Shown: positions 1 through 8,198, numbered from the stretch's first letter. The stretch is DNA of 64,000 bases from Intestinibacillus sp964580155 (GCA_964580155.1 CAZOJP010000005.1:1-64000), one strand, 5' to 3'. The notes: a model not told the origin generated them from the letters alone. Numbers and translations are program-made.

Positions 1-55
1 AGCACGACAGACTCTGACTCTGTTTGTGAGGGTTCGAATCCTTCTCCGGCTGCCA
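1..55 (+). tRNA. tRNA-Gln (CTG anticodon), 5' end missing
   Basis: The left edge cuts this tRNA inside or just before the anticodon arm. A five-pair anticodon stem (7-11 with 19-23) encloses a seven-base loop whose anticodon at 14-16 is CTG, which reads CAG (Gln). A T-arm with the TTCGAAT loop lies at 28-44. The 3' acceptor strand follows, and CCA is encoded at 53-55. Only four bases separate it from the next tRNA, so the two belong to one tRNA array. Confidence 0.93.
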
Positions 56-59
56 ATTT

Positions 60-136
60 CGAGGTGTGGCTCAGCTTGGTAGAGCGCTTCGTTCGGGACG
101 AAGAGGCCGCAGGTTCAAATCCTGTCACCTCGACCA
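60..136 (+). tRNA. tRNA-Pro (CGG anticodon)
   Basis: This is a complete 77-nt tRNA. The acceptor stem pairs CGAGGTG with CACCTCG over seven pairs. The anticodon stem CTTCG/CGAAG encloses a loop with CGG at 94-96, which reads CCG (Pro). The T-loop is TTCAAAT and CCA is encoded at the 3' end. It is the last gene of the array, and a terminator hairpin follows within a few bases. Confidence 0.96.
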
Positions 137-138
137 AA

Positions 139-187
139 TAAGAACGCTCATGTTGATACAAGGTGTCAACATGAGCGTTCTTTCTTT
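139..187. terminator. Bidirectional terminator between tRNA array and hydF
   Basis: Arms 140-159 and 164-183 form a stem of about 20 pairs with a short loop. T-rich sequence follows on the plus strand and A-rich sequence precedes it, so the hairpin can stop the tRNA array (plus) and hydF (minus). Confidence 0.85.
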
Positions 188-211
188 ATGCCCAAGGGTG
201 CTGCCCGGAGA

Positions 212-1423
212 TTACCTTCCTTCTCCGAGCAGCTGCGCAATTTCCGGGAACGGCGCGAGGGATCGGCGCAGCACACCCTTCGTATGTGCGATTGCCACAC
301 CGTAATTCGTGACCGGCACGCCCTGATCCGCACAGCATTGCAGCCGATAGCGGATTTCGCGCGGATTGAGCATGCACGCGCCGCAATGGATGACCAGCCG
401 GTATGCGGTGACATCGTCCGGAAAATCCGCCCCCGATGTCCAGTCATACACAAGCCGCGCGCCCGTGTGCTCCTGCAGCCAGCGCGGCAGCTTGACCGTG
501 CCGATGTCGTCGCACTGGCGATGGTGCGTGCAGCCCTCCGAAATCAGCACGCGGTCGCCGTCGCGCAGACGGTCAATGGCGGCGGCGCCTGCCACCTGCT
601 GCGGCAGATCGCCCTTCATGCGCGCCATCAAAATGGAGAACGACGTCAGCATCACATTGTCCGGTGTGTCACGGCTGACGCGCTCAAACGCCTGACTGTC
701 CGTGATGACAAGCCGCGGCGGAGTGCGCAGTGCGGCGAGCGCGATCGGCAGCTCGGTCTCGCGCGTCACGACCGGAATCGCGCCGTGCTCAAGCATATCG
801 CGGATCGCCTGCTGCTGCGGCAAAATCAGACGTCCCTTAGGGGCGGCGGCATCAATCGGCACGACGAGCACACCGGTCTCCCCCGCGCGAAACAGATCGC
901 CGCACAGCGGCCGCTCCGGCTCCTGACGCGACGCAAGGTGCGCGATTTTCTCCTTGAGCGCATGTATGCCCGCGCCGCTCTGCGCGCTCACCCAGATTTC
1001 ATGCGCCGATGCGTCCGGCACCTGCGGCAGCAAATCCGACTTGTTCCACACCGTGACATAGGGCAGCTTCTTCGCGCGAAACAGCGCAAGCAGCTGCTCG
1101 TCCGCTTCATGCAGCCCGTTCGCCGCGTCAATTACAAGCACCGCGACATCGGTCTTGTTGAGCACCTGCCGGGTTTTGCGCACGCGCAGTTCTCCGAGCG
1201 CGCCCTCGTCGTCGATGCCCGGCGTGTCGATGATCATAACCGGCCCCATTGGCGGCAGCTCCATCGCTTTATGGACCGGATCGGTTGTCGTGCCCTTGAT
1301 TTCGGACACAATCGCAAGATTTTGTCCGGTCACCGCGTTGACTACGCTGGATTTTCCCGCGTTGCGCCGCCCGAAAAACGCGATGTGCACGCGCTCGCCG
1401 GAGGGCGTATCCTGAAGACTCAT
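212..1423 (-). CDS. hydF: [FeFe]-hydrogenase H-cluster maturation GTPase HydF
   Basis: HydF is the scaffold that carries the di-iron precursor of the H-cluster and delivers it to apo-HydA in the cytoplasm. The 403-residue protein has a P-loop GRRNAGKS at 18-25, DTPG at 66-69 and NKSD at 127-130. The C-terminal cluster ligands C298-x-H300 and H346-C347-xx-C350 match the family pattern CxH-x44-53-HCxxC. The order is hydE-hydG-hydF. A strong terminator separates hydG from hydF and leaves only about 24 bases before this ATG, so expression probably relies on read-through. No hydrogenase structural gene is in the window. Confidence 0.96.
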   Translation of the reverse strand: MSLQDTPSGERVHIAFFGRRNAGKSSVVNAVTGQNLAIVSEIKGTTTDPVHKAMELPPMGPVMIIDTPGIDDEGALGELRVRKTRQVLNKTDVAVLVIDAANGLHEADEQLLALFRAKKLPYVTVWNKSDLLPQVPDASAHEIWVSAQSGAGIHALKEKIAHLASRQEPERPLCGDLFRAGETGVLVVPIDAAAPKGRLILPQQQAIRDMLEHGAIPVVTRETELPIALAALRTPPRLVITDSQAFERVSRDTPDNVMLTSFSILMARMKGDLPQQVAGAAAIDRLRDGDRVLISEGCTHHRQCDDIGTVKLPRWLQEHTGARLVYDWTSGADFPDDVTAYRLVIHCGACMLNPREIRYRLQCCADQGVPVTNYGVAIAHTKGVLRRSLAPFPEIAQLLGEGR

Positions 1424-1446
1424 ACCCTGTTCACCTCATCCTGTTT

Positions 1447-1490
1447 TTTAAAAAGGGGCGTGCGGCAACCACAAGCCGCACGCCCCTTTG
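1447..1490 (-). terminator. Intrinsic terminator between hydG and hydF
   Basis: Arms 1452-1466 and 1475-1488 pair in a very GC-rich stem of about 14 pairs with an eight-base loop. A T-tract follows on the minus strand at 1447-1452. The hydG stop codon is only a few bases before the hairpin. Confidence 0.88.
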
Positions 1491-1492
1491 CG

Positions 1493-2908
1493 TTAAAAGC
1501 GAAAATCGCGCTCGCCCTGTGCGATTTTGTCCAGCCATTCGGACACCGTCTCGCGCGCCTTGGGGTTGGATACATCACCCGTATTTTTCGCAATCAGGCG
1601 CTCCCCCGCCGCGCGGGTTTCCGGCGAAGCATAGTCCATCAGATATTCCTTGAGCGTCATCAGTGCGTTGGGCAGGCAGCAGTTTTGAATCTGCTTGGAT
1701 TTGCACAGAGCCATGAACCGGTCGCCCGTGCGGCCCTCGCGGTAGCACGCGGTGCAAAAAGACGGAATGTAATCCATATCCATGAGCCAGCGCACAACCT
1801 CGTCCAGCGTGCGCTGATCCGATACGTCGAACTGCGCGGTGTCCTCCGGACGCACCGGCTCGCAGTAGCCGCCGACCGAGGTGCGGCTGCCGCCCGATAT
1901 CTGCGAAATGCCCAGATGGAGCACGCGCTCGCGGGTGCGCTGGCTCTCGCGGGTCGACACGATCATGCCGGTATAGGGCACCGCGATGCGGATGCAGGCG
2001 ACAATCTTCGCGAAAATATCGTCGCTGATGGAGTTGTCGAATGCGGTGGGGTCAATGTCGTCCGCCGGGCAGATGCGCGGTACGGAAATCGTATGCGGGC
2101 CCACGCCGTGCACCGCTTCCAGATGCTCCGCGTGCATGAGGATGCCGGCGAACTCATAGCGGTACCGTTCCAGCCCGAACAGCACGCCCAGACCCACATC
2201 GTCGATGCCGCCCTCCATCGCGCGGTCCATCGCCTCGGTGTGGTAGTCGTAGTCGTGCTTGGGGCCCGTCGGATGCAGCTTTTCGTAGGATTCCTTGTGA
2301 TACGTCTCCTGAAACAGGATATAAGTACCGATGCCTGCGTCGCGCAGCTTGCGGTAATTTTCAACCGTGGTTGCGGCGATGTTGACATTGACGCGGCGAA
2401 TCGCGCCGTTTTTATGCTTGATGGAATAAATGGTTTCGATGGACTCGAGAATGTACTCGATCGGGTTGTGAACCGGATCCTCGCCCGCTTCGAGCGCCAG
2501 GCGCTTGTGGCCCATATCCTGCAGCGCGGTGACCTCGCGCCGAATCTCGTCCTGCGTCAGCTTTTTGCGCGTGATATGCTTGTTTGTGCCGTGATAGGGA
2601 CAGTAAACGCAGCCGTTGACGCAGTAATTGGACAGGTAAAGCGGCGCAAACATCACGATGCGGTTGCCGTAAAAGTCCTTTTTGATCTGCTCGGCGAGCT
2701 GCTCGATTTCGCGGTTCTTTTCCGGAATCTCACACGCGAGCAGCACCGATGCCTCGCGGTGGCTGAGCCCCGTGCGTTCGCGTGCGCGCGCCAAAATCCG
2801 GTCGATCTCCGCCGCATCGTTTTTGTGCGCATCGGCATACGCCAGTGTCTCGCAGATTTCATCGTCGTCGATAAACTCCTGCGCCTTCATAGATTTTACA
2901 TCATACAT
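1493..2908 (-). CDS. hydG: [FeFe]-hydrogenase maturase HydG (radical SAM tyrosine lyase)
   Basis: HydG cleaves tyrosine to p-cresol and dehydroglycine and supplies the CO and cyanide ligands of the H-cluster. The 471-residue protein has the radical SAM motif CX3CX2C at C96, C100 and C103. The C-terminal auxiliary-cluster motif CX2CX22C lies at C385, C388 and C411; it marks HydG and separates it from the thiazole synthase ThiH. I chose the ATG at 2908 because a GAGAGGA ribosome site lies 8 bases upstream; a longer frame exists but has no such site. The start overlaps the hydE stop by 8 bases, so translation is probably coupled. Confidence 0.96.
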   Translation of the reverse strand: MYDVKSMKAQEFIDDDEICETLAYADAHKNDAAEIDRILARARERTGLSHREASVLLACEIPEKNREIEQLAEQIKKDFYGNRIVMFAPLYLSNYCVNGCVYCPYHGTNKHITRKKLTQDEIRREVTALQDMGHKRLALEAGEDPVHNPIEYILESIETIYSIKHKNGAIRRVNVNIAATTVENYRKLRDAGIGTYILFQETYHKESYEKLHPTGPKHDYDYHTEAMDRAMEGGIDDVGLGVLFGLERYRYEFAGILMHAEHLEAVHGVGPHTISVPRICPADDIDPTAFDNSISDDIFAKIVACIRIAVPYTGMIVSTRESQRTRERVLHLGISQISGGSRTSVGGYCEPVRPEDTAQFDVSDQRTLDEVVRWLMDMDYIPSFCTACYREGRTGDRFMALCKSKQIQNCCLPNALMTLKEYLMDYASPETRAAGERLIAKNTGDVSNPKARETVSEWLDKIAQGERDFRF

Positions 2909-4004
2909 AGCTTTTGTCCTCTCTTTTGTCCGCTGCTGTGCGGTAATCGCCGCGTGCCACGACGATTTTCGCACCCACCGACTCCATGCGCCGCGTCAGG
3001 CAGGCAATGCACTCCGCCGCCTCGTCTCCGGTGCAAATTTTATTGTCATACAGGCTGTATTTTTTGCGTACCGAAACGGGCGACAGGTTGGGCATGACGA
3101 CGTTTGCACCCGCCAGAATACCCTGCTCGCGCCCCTCGGGATCGATTGTGCCCAGCGCGGTTGTCGCGGGCAGCAGCGCGCGCGGCAGCGTCAGCCGCAG
3201 CAAGCCGAGCATGAACAGCGTCTGCTCGAGCGTGCCGCCGGACTGATGCGCAAACGGTGTCTGTTTGTGCGGGATAAACGGCCCGATGCCGACCATATGC
3301 GGCTGCAGTTCGCGCAGGAACAGCAAATCCGCCGCGAGCTGGACGGCCGTCTGCCCCGGCGAGCCGACCATAAAGCCCGCGCCCACCTGATAGCCAAGCG
3401 CCTTGAGCGCATGCAGGCACGCCTTGCGGCGCGCAGGCTGCATAGCGGGCGGATGCAGCCTGCGGTAGTGCGCGTCATCCGCGGTTTCGTGGCGCAGCAG
3501 ATACCGATCCGCGCCCGCTTCGCGCAGCGCACGGTAGCTGTCCTCGCTGCGCTCCCCGAGTGACAGCGTAATCGCACAATCGGGATAGCGCGCCTTGATT
3601 GCACGAATCAGCGCGCACAGGCGCGCATCCGTATAGTAGCCGTCCTCCCCGCCCTGCAGCACGAACGTGCGAAAGCCCAGCCCGTAGCCGTTTTCGCAGC
3701 ACGAGAGGATCTGCTCCTCATCCAAACGGTAGCGCTCCGCCGCCTCGTTCGAGCAGCGGATGCCGCAATAATAGCAGTCGTTTTTGCAGTAGCTCGAAAT
3801 TTCGATCAGGCCGCGGATGTAGACATCGCTGCCGTAAACGCGTTCCTTTACCGCGCGGGCGCGCGCAAACAGATACGCGGCGAGCGCGGGGGTGCGTCCC
3901 TCAATCAGCGCGACGTACTGCGCCTCGGTCAGCGGCTGTCCGCCCTCCAGGCAGTCAATCAGCTGCTGCAGCGCGGGGTTTAAATCGGTTTTGGGGGGAT
4001 TCAC
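2901..4004 (-). CDS. hydE: [FeFe]-hydrogenase maturase HydE (radical SAM)
   Basis: HydE is the second radical SAM maturase of the H-cluster pathway and works with HydG and HydF on the di-iron subcluster. With a GTG start at 4004 the protein has 367 residues, close to the family size. The cluster motif CX3CX2C is at C73, C77 and C80, followed by GIRC. The GTG is preceded by AAAGGAGGAAGG. The frame stays open upstream for about 46 more codons through the leader, but that part shows no family similarity and contains a terminator hairpin, so I treat it as leader. The promoter at 4218-4245 predicts a 5' leader of about 200 bases. Confidence 0.94.
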   Translation of the reverse strand: MNPPKTDLNPALQQLIDCLEGGQPLTEAQYVALIEGRTPALAAYLFARARAVKERVYGSDVYIRGLIEISSYCKNDCYYCGIRCSNEAAERYRLDEEQILSCCENGYGLGFRTFVLQGGEDGYYTDARLCALIRAIKARYPDCAITLSLGERSEDSYRALREAGADRYLLRHETADDAHYRRLHPPAMQPARRKACLHALKALGYQVGAGFMVGSPGQTAVQLAADLLFLRELQPHMVGIGPFIPHKQTPFAHQSGGTLEQTLFMLGLLRLTLPRALLPATTALGTIDPEGREQGILAGANVVMPNLSPVSVRKKYSLYDNKICTGDEAAECIACLTRRMESVGAKIVVARGDYRTAADKREDKSYV

Positions 4005-4062
4005 GTGGTTGCCTTCCTCCTTTCGGGGTCCGGTGATCGCATCATGTGTTTCCCGCGGATAC

Positions 4063-4092
4063 AAAAAAATGTCCTCCGGAAGGAGGACATTT
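4063..4092 (-). terminator. Intrinsic terminator (attenuator) inside the hydE leader
   Basis: An 11-pair perfect stem (4067-4077 with 4082-4092) with a four-base loop is followed on the minus strand by seven T residues (4063-4069). It lies between the hydE promoter and the hydE start, and no other minus-strand gene ends here. It is therefore a candidate attenuator for the hydEGF operon. Confidence 0.8.
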
Positions 4093-4217
4093 GCAGACGG
4101 AATAAACCCGTAAATCATACAGATGTGCCATTTGCCTTCCACCGCAGAGATGCTCTTTGTGTGTCAGAATGAAATTACTTTGCTGAAAGAAATCCTCTCG
4201 CAGCGCAGTCTGTTATT

Positions 4218-4245
4218 ATTATAACAAAGCCGTGCTAAAACGCAA
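4218..4245 (-). promoter_or_regulatory. Sigma-A-type promoter for hydE
   Basis: On the minus strand a TTGCGT -35 box (4240-4245) and a perfect TATAAT -10 box (4218-4223) are separated by 16 bases. It is the only good promoter between the divergent hydE and MATE genes facing hydE. The predicted start is near 4211. Confidence 0.7.
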
Positions 4246-4417
4246 CCCCTATTTTGGGGCATATGCGGCAGGTGCGCATCCTTCGTCTTTTTGGGGGAAT
4301 GTGCCTCCGCAGCTTTCCGGGAGCATTTCTTGAGGAAACCAGAGCAACTTCACAAGATCTGACGGATAAAGACCGATCGATTCGTCAGAACTCACTATTA
4401 CACGGGCTTTCCGCGCT
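4246..4417. other. Intergenic stretch between divergent promoters; one inverted repeat
   Basis: I see no convincing gene here; short open frames lack ribosome sites. The one structured element is an inverted repeat, TCTGACGGA at about 4358-4366 and TTCGTCAGA at about 4381-4389, nine pairs with one G-T. It lies about 30 bases upstream of the MATE -10 box and could be an operator. Confidence 0.5.
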
Positions 4418-4418
4418 G

Positions 4419-4427
4419 TGGTATACT
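4419..4427 (+). promoter_or_regulatory. Extended -10 promoter for the MATE gene
   Basis: TGG immediately precedes TATACT (4422-4427), an extended -10 (TGNTATAMT type). No good -35 box is visible at 17 bases, as is common with extended -10 promoters. The predicted start is near 4434. Confidence 0.6.
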
Positions 4428-4448
4428 AATCGACGTAATCAATGGTGG

Positions 4449-4493
4449 TAGCGTTGTATGTGATAGCCAATTCGCATGCAACGCTATTTTTTT
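4449..4493 (+). terminator. Intrinsic terminator in the MATE leader
   Basis: Arms 4449-4460 and 4475-4486 form a 12-pair stem with one G-T pair and a 14-base loop, followed by TATTTTTTT. It begins only about 15 bases after the predicted start and ends about 20 bases before the MATE ATG. It can act only on the MATE transcript. Confidence 0.75.
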
Positions 4494-4513
4494 GTCTGAA
4501 AAGGAGCGTTCTG

Positions 4514-5905
4514 ATGAGTCAAAGTAGCAATCAATATCTAGCAAGTGAAAAGATAAGCACACTCATGGTCAAATTTTCTGTTCCGTGTATTTTGTCGCTG
4601 CTGGTTTCCTCACTATACAACATCGTGGATCAGATTTTTATCGGCCGCGGCATTGGGTATCTGGGAAACGGCGCAACCAATGTGGTGTTCCCCATCACCA
4701 TCATCGCACTGGCCGTCGCGCTGATGATCGGCGACGGCTGCGCCGCGTTCTTGAGCCTGTGCCAGGGCCAGAACGATACCGAGCGCTCGCACAAAAGCGT
4801 AGGAAACGCCGTTACGGTGAGCATCCTGTGCGGCATCTTGCTCGCCGTGGTGTTTTTTGCGGCAAAGGAGCCGATTCTGCGGGCATTTGGCGCGACGGAA
4901 AACAACATTGCCTATGCCCGTGAATATTTCGATTATATCGTACCCGGCATCCCCTTCTTTGTGTTCGGCAACGCCATGAACTCCATCATTCGGGCGGATG
5001 GAAGCCCGGCCTTCGCCATGTTTTCCACGCTGATCGGCTGCGTCATCAATGTCATTTGCGATCCGATTGCCATTTTCGGTCTGCACTGGGGGATGCGCGG
5101 CGCGGCGCTGGCGACGATATTCGGACAGATTGTAACCGCTGTGCTGTCGCTGGGATACCTGACCCGTTCCAGGTCCTTTCGGCTCACGCGCACCAGCTTT
5201 ATACCGCATTCCTCTCTGCTGAGCCGTTTTTTAGCGCTGGGAATCAGCAGCTTTTTAACGCAGCTTTCCATCGTGGTCATCATGGGTGTCATGAACACCA
5301 CGCTCGTGACTTACGGCGCGCAGACCGTCTATGGGTCGGATATTCCGCTTACGGTCGTGGGCATCGTGATGAAGGTCTTCCAGATCCTGATTGCCGTCGC
5401 GGTGGGCATTGCCGCCGGCTTGCAGCCTGTGGTGGGCTTTAATTACGGCGCCGGAAACTATGCCCGCGTCAAGCAAATCTATAAGACCATGATGATCGTG
5501 GAAATCGCGGTCGGACTGGTTGCCACGCTCTGCTTTGAGCTGTTTCCGCTGCAAATTACCCAGCTGTTCGGCAGCGAAAGCAGCTTGTATAATGAATTCG
5601 CGATCGTGGCGTTTCGCACCTATCTGTGCACGGTTGTTCTTTGCTGCGTGCAGAAGTCTACCAGCATCTTTCTGCAATCCATCGGCAGCCCCGTTTTGTC
5701 CATGGGACTTTCGCTGCTGCGTGATTTTGTGCTGAGCGTGCCGCTTGTCCTCCTCCTGCCGCGTGTCTTCGGCCTGCGGGGTGCGCTTTATTCCGCGCCG
5801 ATCGCGGATATTGTGTCCTTCCTCGCTGTGCTCGTCATCATGCCCCTCGTCTTCCGCGGCTTCGCACAGAAAGAGAAGCATCGCGCGGCGGATCTGTCGG
5901 CCTAA
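4514..5905 (+). CDS. MATE-family multidrug/cation exporter
   Basis: This is a membrane antiporter that exports cationic drugs or metabolites in exchange for Na+ or H+. The 463-residue protein has about 12 hydrophobic spans in two pseudo-repeats. The N-terminal region (FSVPCILSLLVSSLYNIVDQ, then FIGRGIG and GDGCAAFLSL) is typical of the MepA/NorM group. The ATG at 4514 follows AAAAGGAGCG at good spacing. The frame stays open back to 4442 through the leader hairpin, but that stretch has no family similarity. The leader terminator suggests inducible read-through. The substrate cannot be told from sequence. Confidence 0.92.
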   Translation: MSQSSNQYLASEKISTLMVKFSVPCILSLLVSSLYNIVDQIFIGRGIGYLGNGATNVVFPITIIALAVALMIGDGCAAFLSLCQGQNDTERSHKSVGNAVTVSILCGILLAVVFFAAKEPILRAFGATENNIAYAREYFDYIVPGIPFFVFGNAMNSIIRADGSPAFAMFSTLIGCVINVICDPIAIFGLHWGMRGAALATIFGQIVTAVLSLGYLTRSRSFRLTRTSFIPHSSLLSRFLALGISSFLTQLSIVVIMGVMNTTLVTYGAQTVYGSDIPLTVVGIVMKVFQILIAVAVGIAAGLQPVVGFNYGAGNYARVKQIYKTMMIVEIAVGLVATLCFELFPLQITQLFGSESSLYNEFAIVAFRTYLCTVVLCCVQKSTSIFLQSIGSPVLSMGLSLLRDFVLSVPLVLLLPRVFGLRGALYSAPIADIVSFLAVLVIMPLVFRGFAQKEKHRAADLSA

Positions 5906-5972
5906 AGCCGCAAAAGGGCGTTCGCTGCACCCTAAGAGCAGGCTTAACCCCCTGCGCAGCTCTTGCAGCATC

Positions 5973-6015
5973 ACAAAGCCCGACACCACCTGTACGGTGG
6001 TGTCGGGCTTTGTTG
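5973..6015. terminator. Bidirectional terminator between MATE gene and ligase gene
   Basis: Arms 5973-5990 and 5996-6013 pair perfectly over about 17-18 bases, with A-rich and T-rich flanks on both sides. It serves the convergent MATE (plus) and O-antigen-ligase-like (minus) genes. A near copy of this hairpin occurs at 20836-20876. Confidence 0.88.
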
Positions 6016-6066
6016 CGAAAGAAGGCGCGCCCTGCACGCGCGGCGGTCACCGACCGTCTTTCGCGC

Positions 6067-7662
6067 CTACTGCTTGGGTTCAATGCGTTTGCGGAAATAG
6101 CCGAGATAGAGAATCCCTGCGGCAAGCGTCCAGAAATAGGCGGTCATATAGGGCACTTCAAAAATATTCTCAAAGTAGCAGTGCACCATCACACCTGCCA
6201 TGCCCGCGAACATGGCGACCGCCAGCGGATGCATTTCCGTGCGGCGGGTGCGTCCGATAGCACGCAGGCACCAGATTGACAGGCCGACAAGCAGGATGAT
6301 GAACGCAATCAGGCCGATATACCCCATCTCGACCAGCGTCTTGAGGTAGTAGTTATCCATATAAAAATAGGAGAAATTATCGGTTTCTTCGATGATTTTA
6401 TTCTGCATGGCAACCGCGCCGCCGAAGCGTCCCAGACCGAAGCCCAGCCACTTGTTGTTGCTGCGCATCAGCTGATAGCCGGTCGCCCAGCGAATGGCGC
6501 GTCCGCCCCGTGCGCTCGCGGCAGCATAGTCCGCCGTGAACAGATAGGTGATGCGGTTTGCGATGGACGGAATGGCAATCAGTGCCATGCCGCCGCCGAC
6601 GGCCATCAGCCCGATCAGGCGGCGGTCGAGATACACCGCAAAAACCAGAACCGCCACGACAAGTCCGCCCCATGCGCCCTTGGAGAACGTAAACAGCACG
6701 GACAGGCACATGATGCCCGCCGCGCAAATACCTGCAACGCGCACCCAAAGCCGCTTGGAATAGTACGCCAAACCGGCCGCCATCGGCGCAAAGAGCACCA
6801 GCAAGGACCCCATGACGTTCGGGCTGCCGGTGATGGAATAGACGCGGGTGCGCACGCTCTCCTCGGTCTGGGACACCCAGCCCGCGGGAATGGGCGCGGC
6901 GACAATGTACTGATAAATGCCGTGCAGACCGATTACCGTCGCGAGCACCACCAGCGTGCCATATAAAATTGCAAAATCGCGGTCGTCTTCAATCAAGCGA
7001 ATCACAATGAAGAACCACAAAATATACTGCACGACCGCGCGGAAGCCGCTGATCGCAACGCCCATATAGGGGGACACCGCGCACATCAGAAAGAATGAGA
7101 TGCCGACAAAAAACAGAATGTACGCATCCACCGGCGTGGCGCGCGTCATGCGCTCCGTGCGGTGCATCCCGCGCCGCCAGCACACATACAGCAGGGCGAC
7201 CGCCATGAGCGCTTCATCCCACAGCGAGGCTAAAAAGCCGATCTGCACCACGCTGCGCAGGAAATAGTCAATCGGCAGATAGAGCGCGACCGCAACAATC
7301 AGAAAACCGCGCACGCCGAAAAAGCCGCATACGCGGCCAATCGCTCCGCCGCCGGCAATGCGGCGCACGAACGCCGCCATTTTCAGGCACACGCGGTAGC
7401 ATGCGCTCTGCCGGATGCAATCCCCAATCCGCTCGAGCACGCGCGCAAGGCGTTCCACGATGCGCACATATACGGGCATCTTGCAGTCCTCTCCGCCGAA
7501 CATACGCGTCCAAACAAAGCGGTGCCACAGGCGCTTGGTTTTTGAAAAGGGATAGCTGTCCGCGATTGTATGAAAAAAATGTGCGATCGCGCCCTGCCGA
7601 TACCAGTCAAGCAGCTGCCGCAGCACGCGCCAAAGCAGACTCCCGTTCAAAAGTTCTCTCAT
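6067..7662 (-). CDS. O-antigen ligase family (Wzy_C) polytopic membrane protein
   Basis: The 531-residue protein has a basic cytoplasmic N-terminal segment of about 110 residues followed by roughly 11 hydrophobic spans, and belongs to the O-antigen ligase/polymerase family. In Gram-positive bacteria such proteins are thought to join or polymerise surface glycans on the outer face of the membrane. Landmarks are YSITGSPNVMGSLL before mid-protein and the polar loop after FTADYAAASARGGR. Its ATG overlaps the stop of the DUF4330 gene (ATGA), so the two are translationally coupled. The substrate is unknown. Confidence 0.85.
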   Translation of the reverse strand: MRELLNGSLLWRVLRQLLDWYRQGAIAHFFHTIADSYPFSKTKRLWHRFVWTRMFGGEDCKMPVYVRIVERLARVLERIGDCIRQSACYRVCLKMAAFVRRIAGGGAIGRVCGFFGVRGFLIVAVALYLPIDYFLRSVVQIGFLASLWDEALMAVALLYVCWRRGMHRTERMTRATPVDAYILFFVGISFFLMCAVSPYMGVAISGFRAVVQYILWFFIVIRLIEDDRDFAILYGTLVVLATVIGLHGIYQYIVAAPIPAGWVSQTEESVRTRVYSITGSPNVMGSLLVLFAPMAAGLAYYSKRLWVRVAGICAAGIMCLSVLFTFSKGAWGGLVVAVLVFAVYLDRRLIGLMAVGGGMALIAIPSIANRITYLFTADYAAASARGGRAIRWATGYQLMRSNNKWLGFGLGRFGGAVAMQNKIIEETDNFSYFYMDNYYLKTLVEMGYIGLIAFIILLVGLSIWCLRAIGRTRRTEMHPLAVAMFAGMAGVMVHCYFENIFEVPYMTAYFWTLAAGILYLGYFRKRIEPKQ

Positions 7663-8162
7663 TTTGCAATATCCACAGAATCGATGTTTGCGGTTGTTTC
7701 AAAATCATTGGTCTTGACGATGAAGGTACGGCCCGCGCGCACCTCCTGCGTGCCGATTTTCGGGGTCGGCGTGCCCTTGGTGACCTTGGACTTGATGCGG
7801 ACAATAATATCTTTTTTGGACGGATCGAGCGCGTTTACGATGCGTCCGTCCGCTGTTGTGACCTGCTGAATGTAATCTTGAATTTCGATACTCTCGATTG
7901 TGGCATCGACAAAATCATTGCCCGATACCAGCTTTTTGCCGGTCTGGTCGTTGCGCGTCACCTCGGCGACCAGAAACGGTGTCGCGCCGCGAATGCGCAT
8001 GATGCTGGTCATTTCGACCTGCGGACTGACCGCCTCCGTCACCGGAGCCGCAAATAATTTCCAACCGATGCCGCCGACGATTGCAACCGCTGCGATCAGC
8101 ACCAGCAGATCGACAACATTAATCAACCCGAACAGCTTGCCTTTTTCGTTGATGATTTTCAT
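7659..8162 (-). CDS. DUF4330 membrane-anchored protein
   Basis: The 167-residue protein starts with a short cytoplasmic segment (MKIINEKGKLFG), one membrane span at about 16-35, and then an extracytoplasmic domain. The N-terminal signature and length match DUF4330 proteins, whose function is unknown. The 4-base overlap with the downstream ligase-type gene points to a common role in surface polymer assembly, which is inference. The start at 8162 has GGAGGG upstream, and a sigma-A promoter lies at 8199-8227. Confidence 0.8.
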   Translation of the reverse strand: MKIINEKGKLFGLINVVDLLVLIAAVAIVGGIGWKLFAAPVTEAVSPQVEMTSIMRIRGATPFLVAEVTRNDQTGKKLVSGNDFVDATIESIEIQDYIQQVTTADGRIVNALDPSKKDIIVRIKSKVTKGTPTPKIGTQEVRAGRTFIVKTNDFETTANIDSVDIAK

Positions 8163-8198
8163 TTATTACCCTCCATTAGGAACCGTTCATACGTTGCT

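Noticed and set aside
188..3097. A 969-codon open frame on the plus strand across hydF, hydG and part of hydE
   Set aside because: It is antisense to three clear maturase genes with all catalytic motifs. Its product is Arg/Ala/His-rich with no family, as expected from GC-biased third positions of the opposite strand.
4254..4451. Short plus-strand open frame between hydE and the MATE gene
   Set aside because: It has no ribosome site, runs through the MATE promoter and leader, and its composition is not protein-like.
4442..4513. Upstream in-frame ATG as the true MATE start
   Set aside because: It would have almost no 5' leader or ribosome site and would add 24 residues encoded by the terminator hairpin. 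The ATG at 4514 has a good ribosome site and gives the family N terminus.
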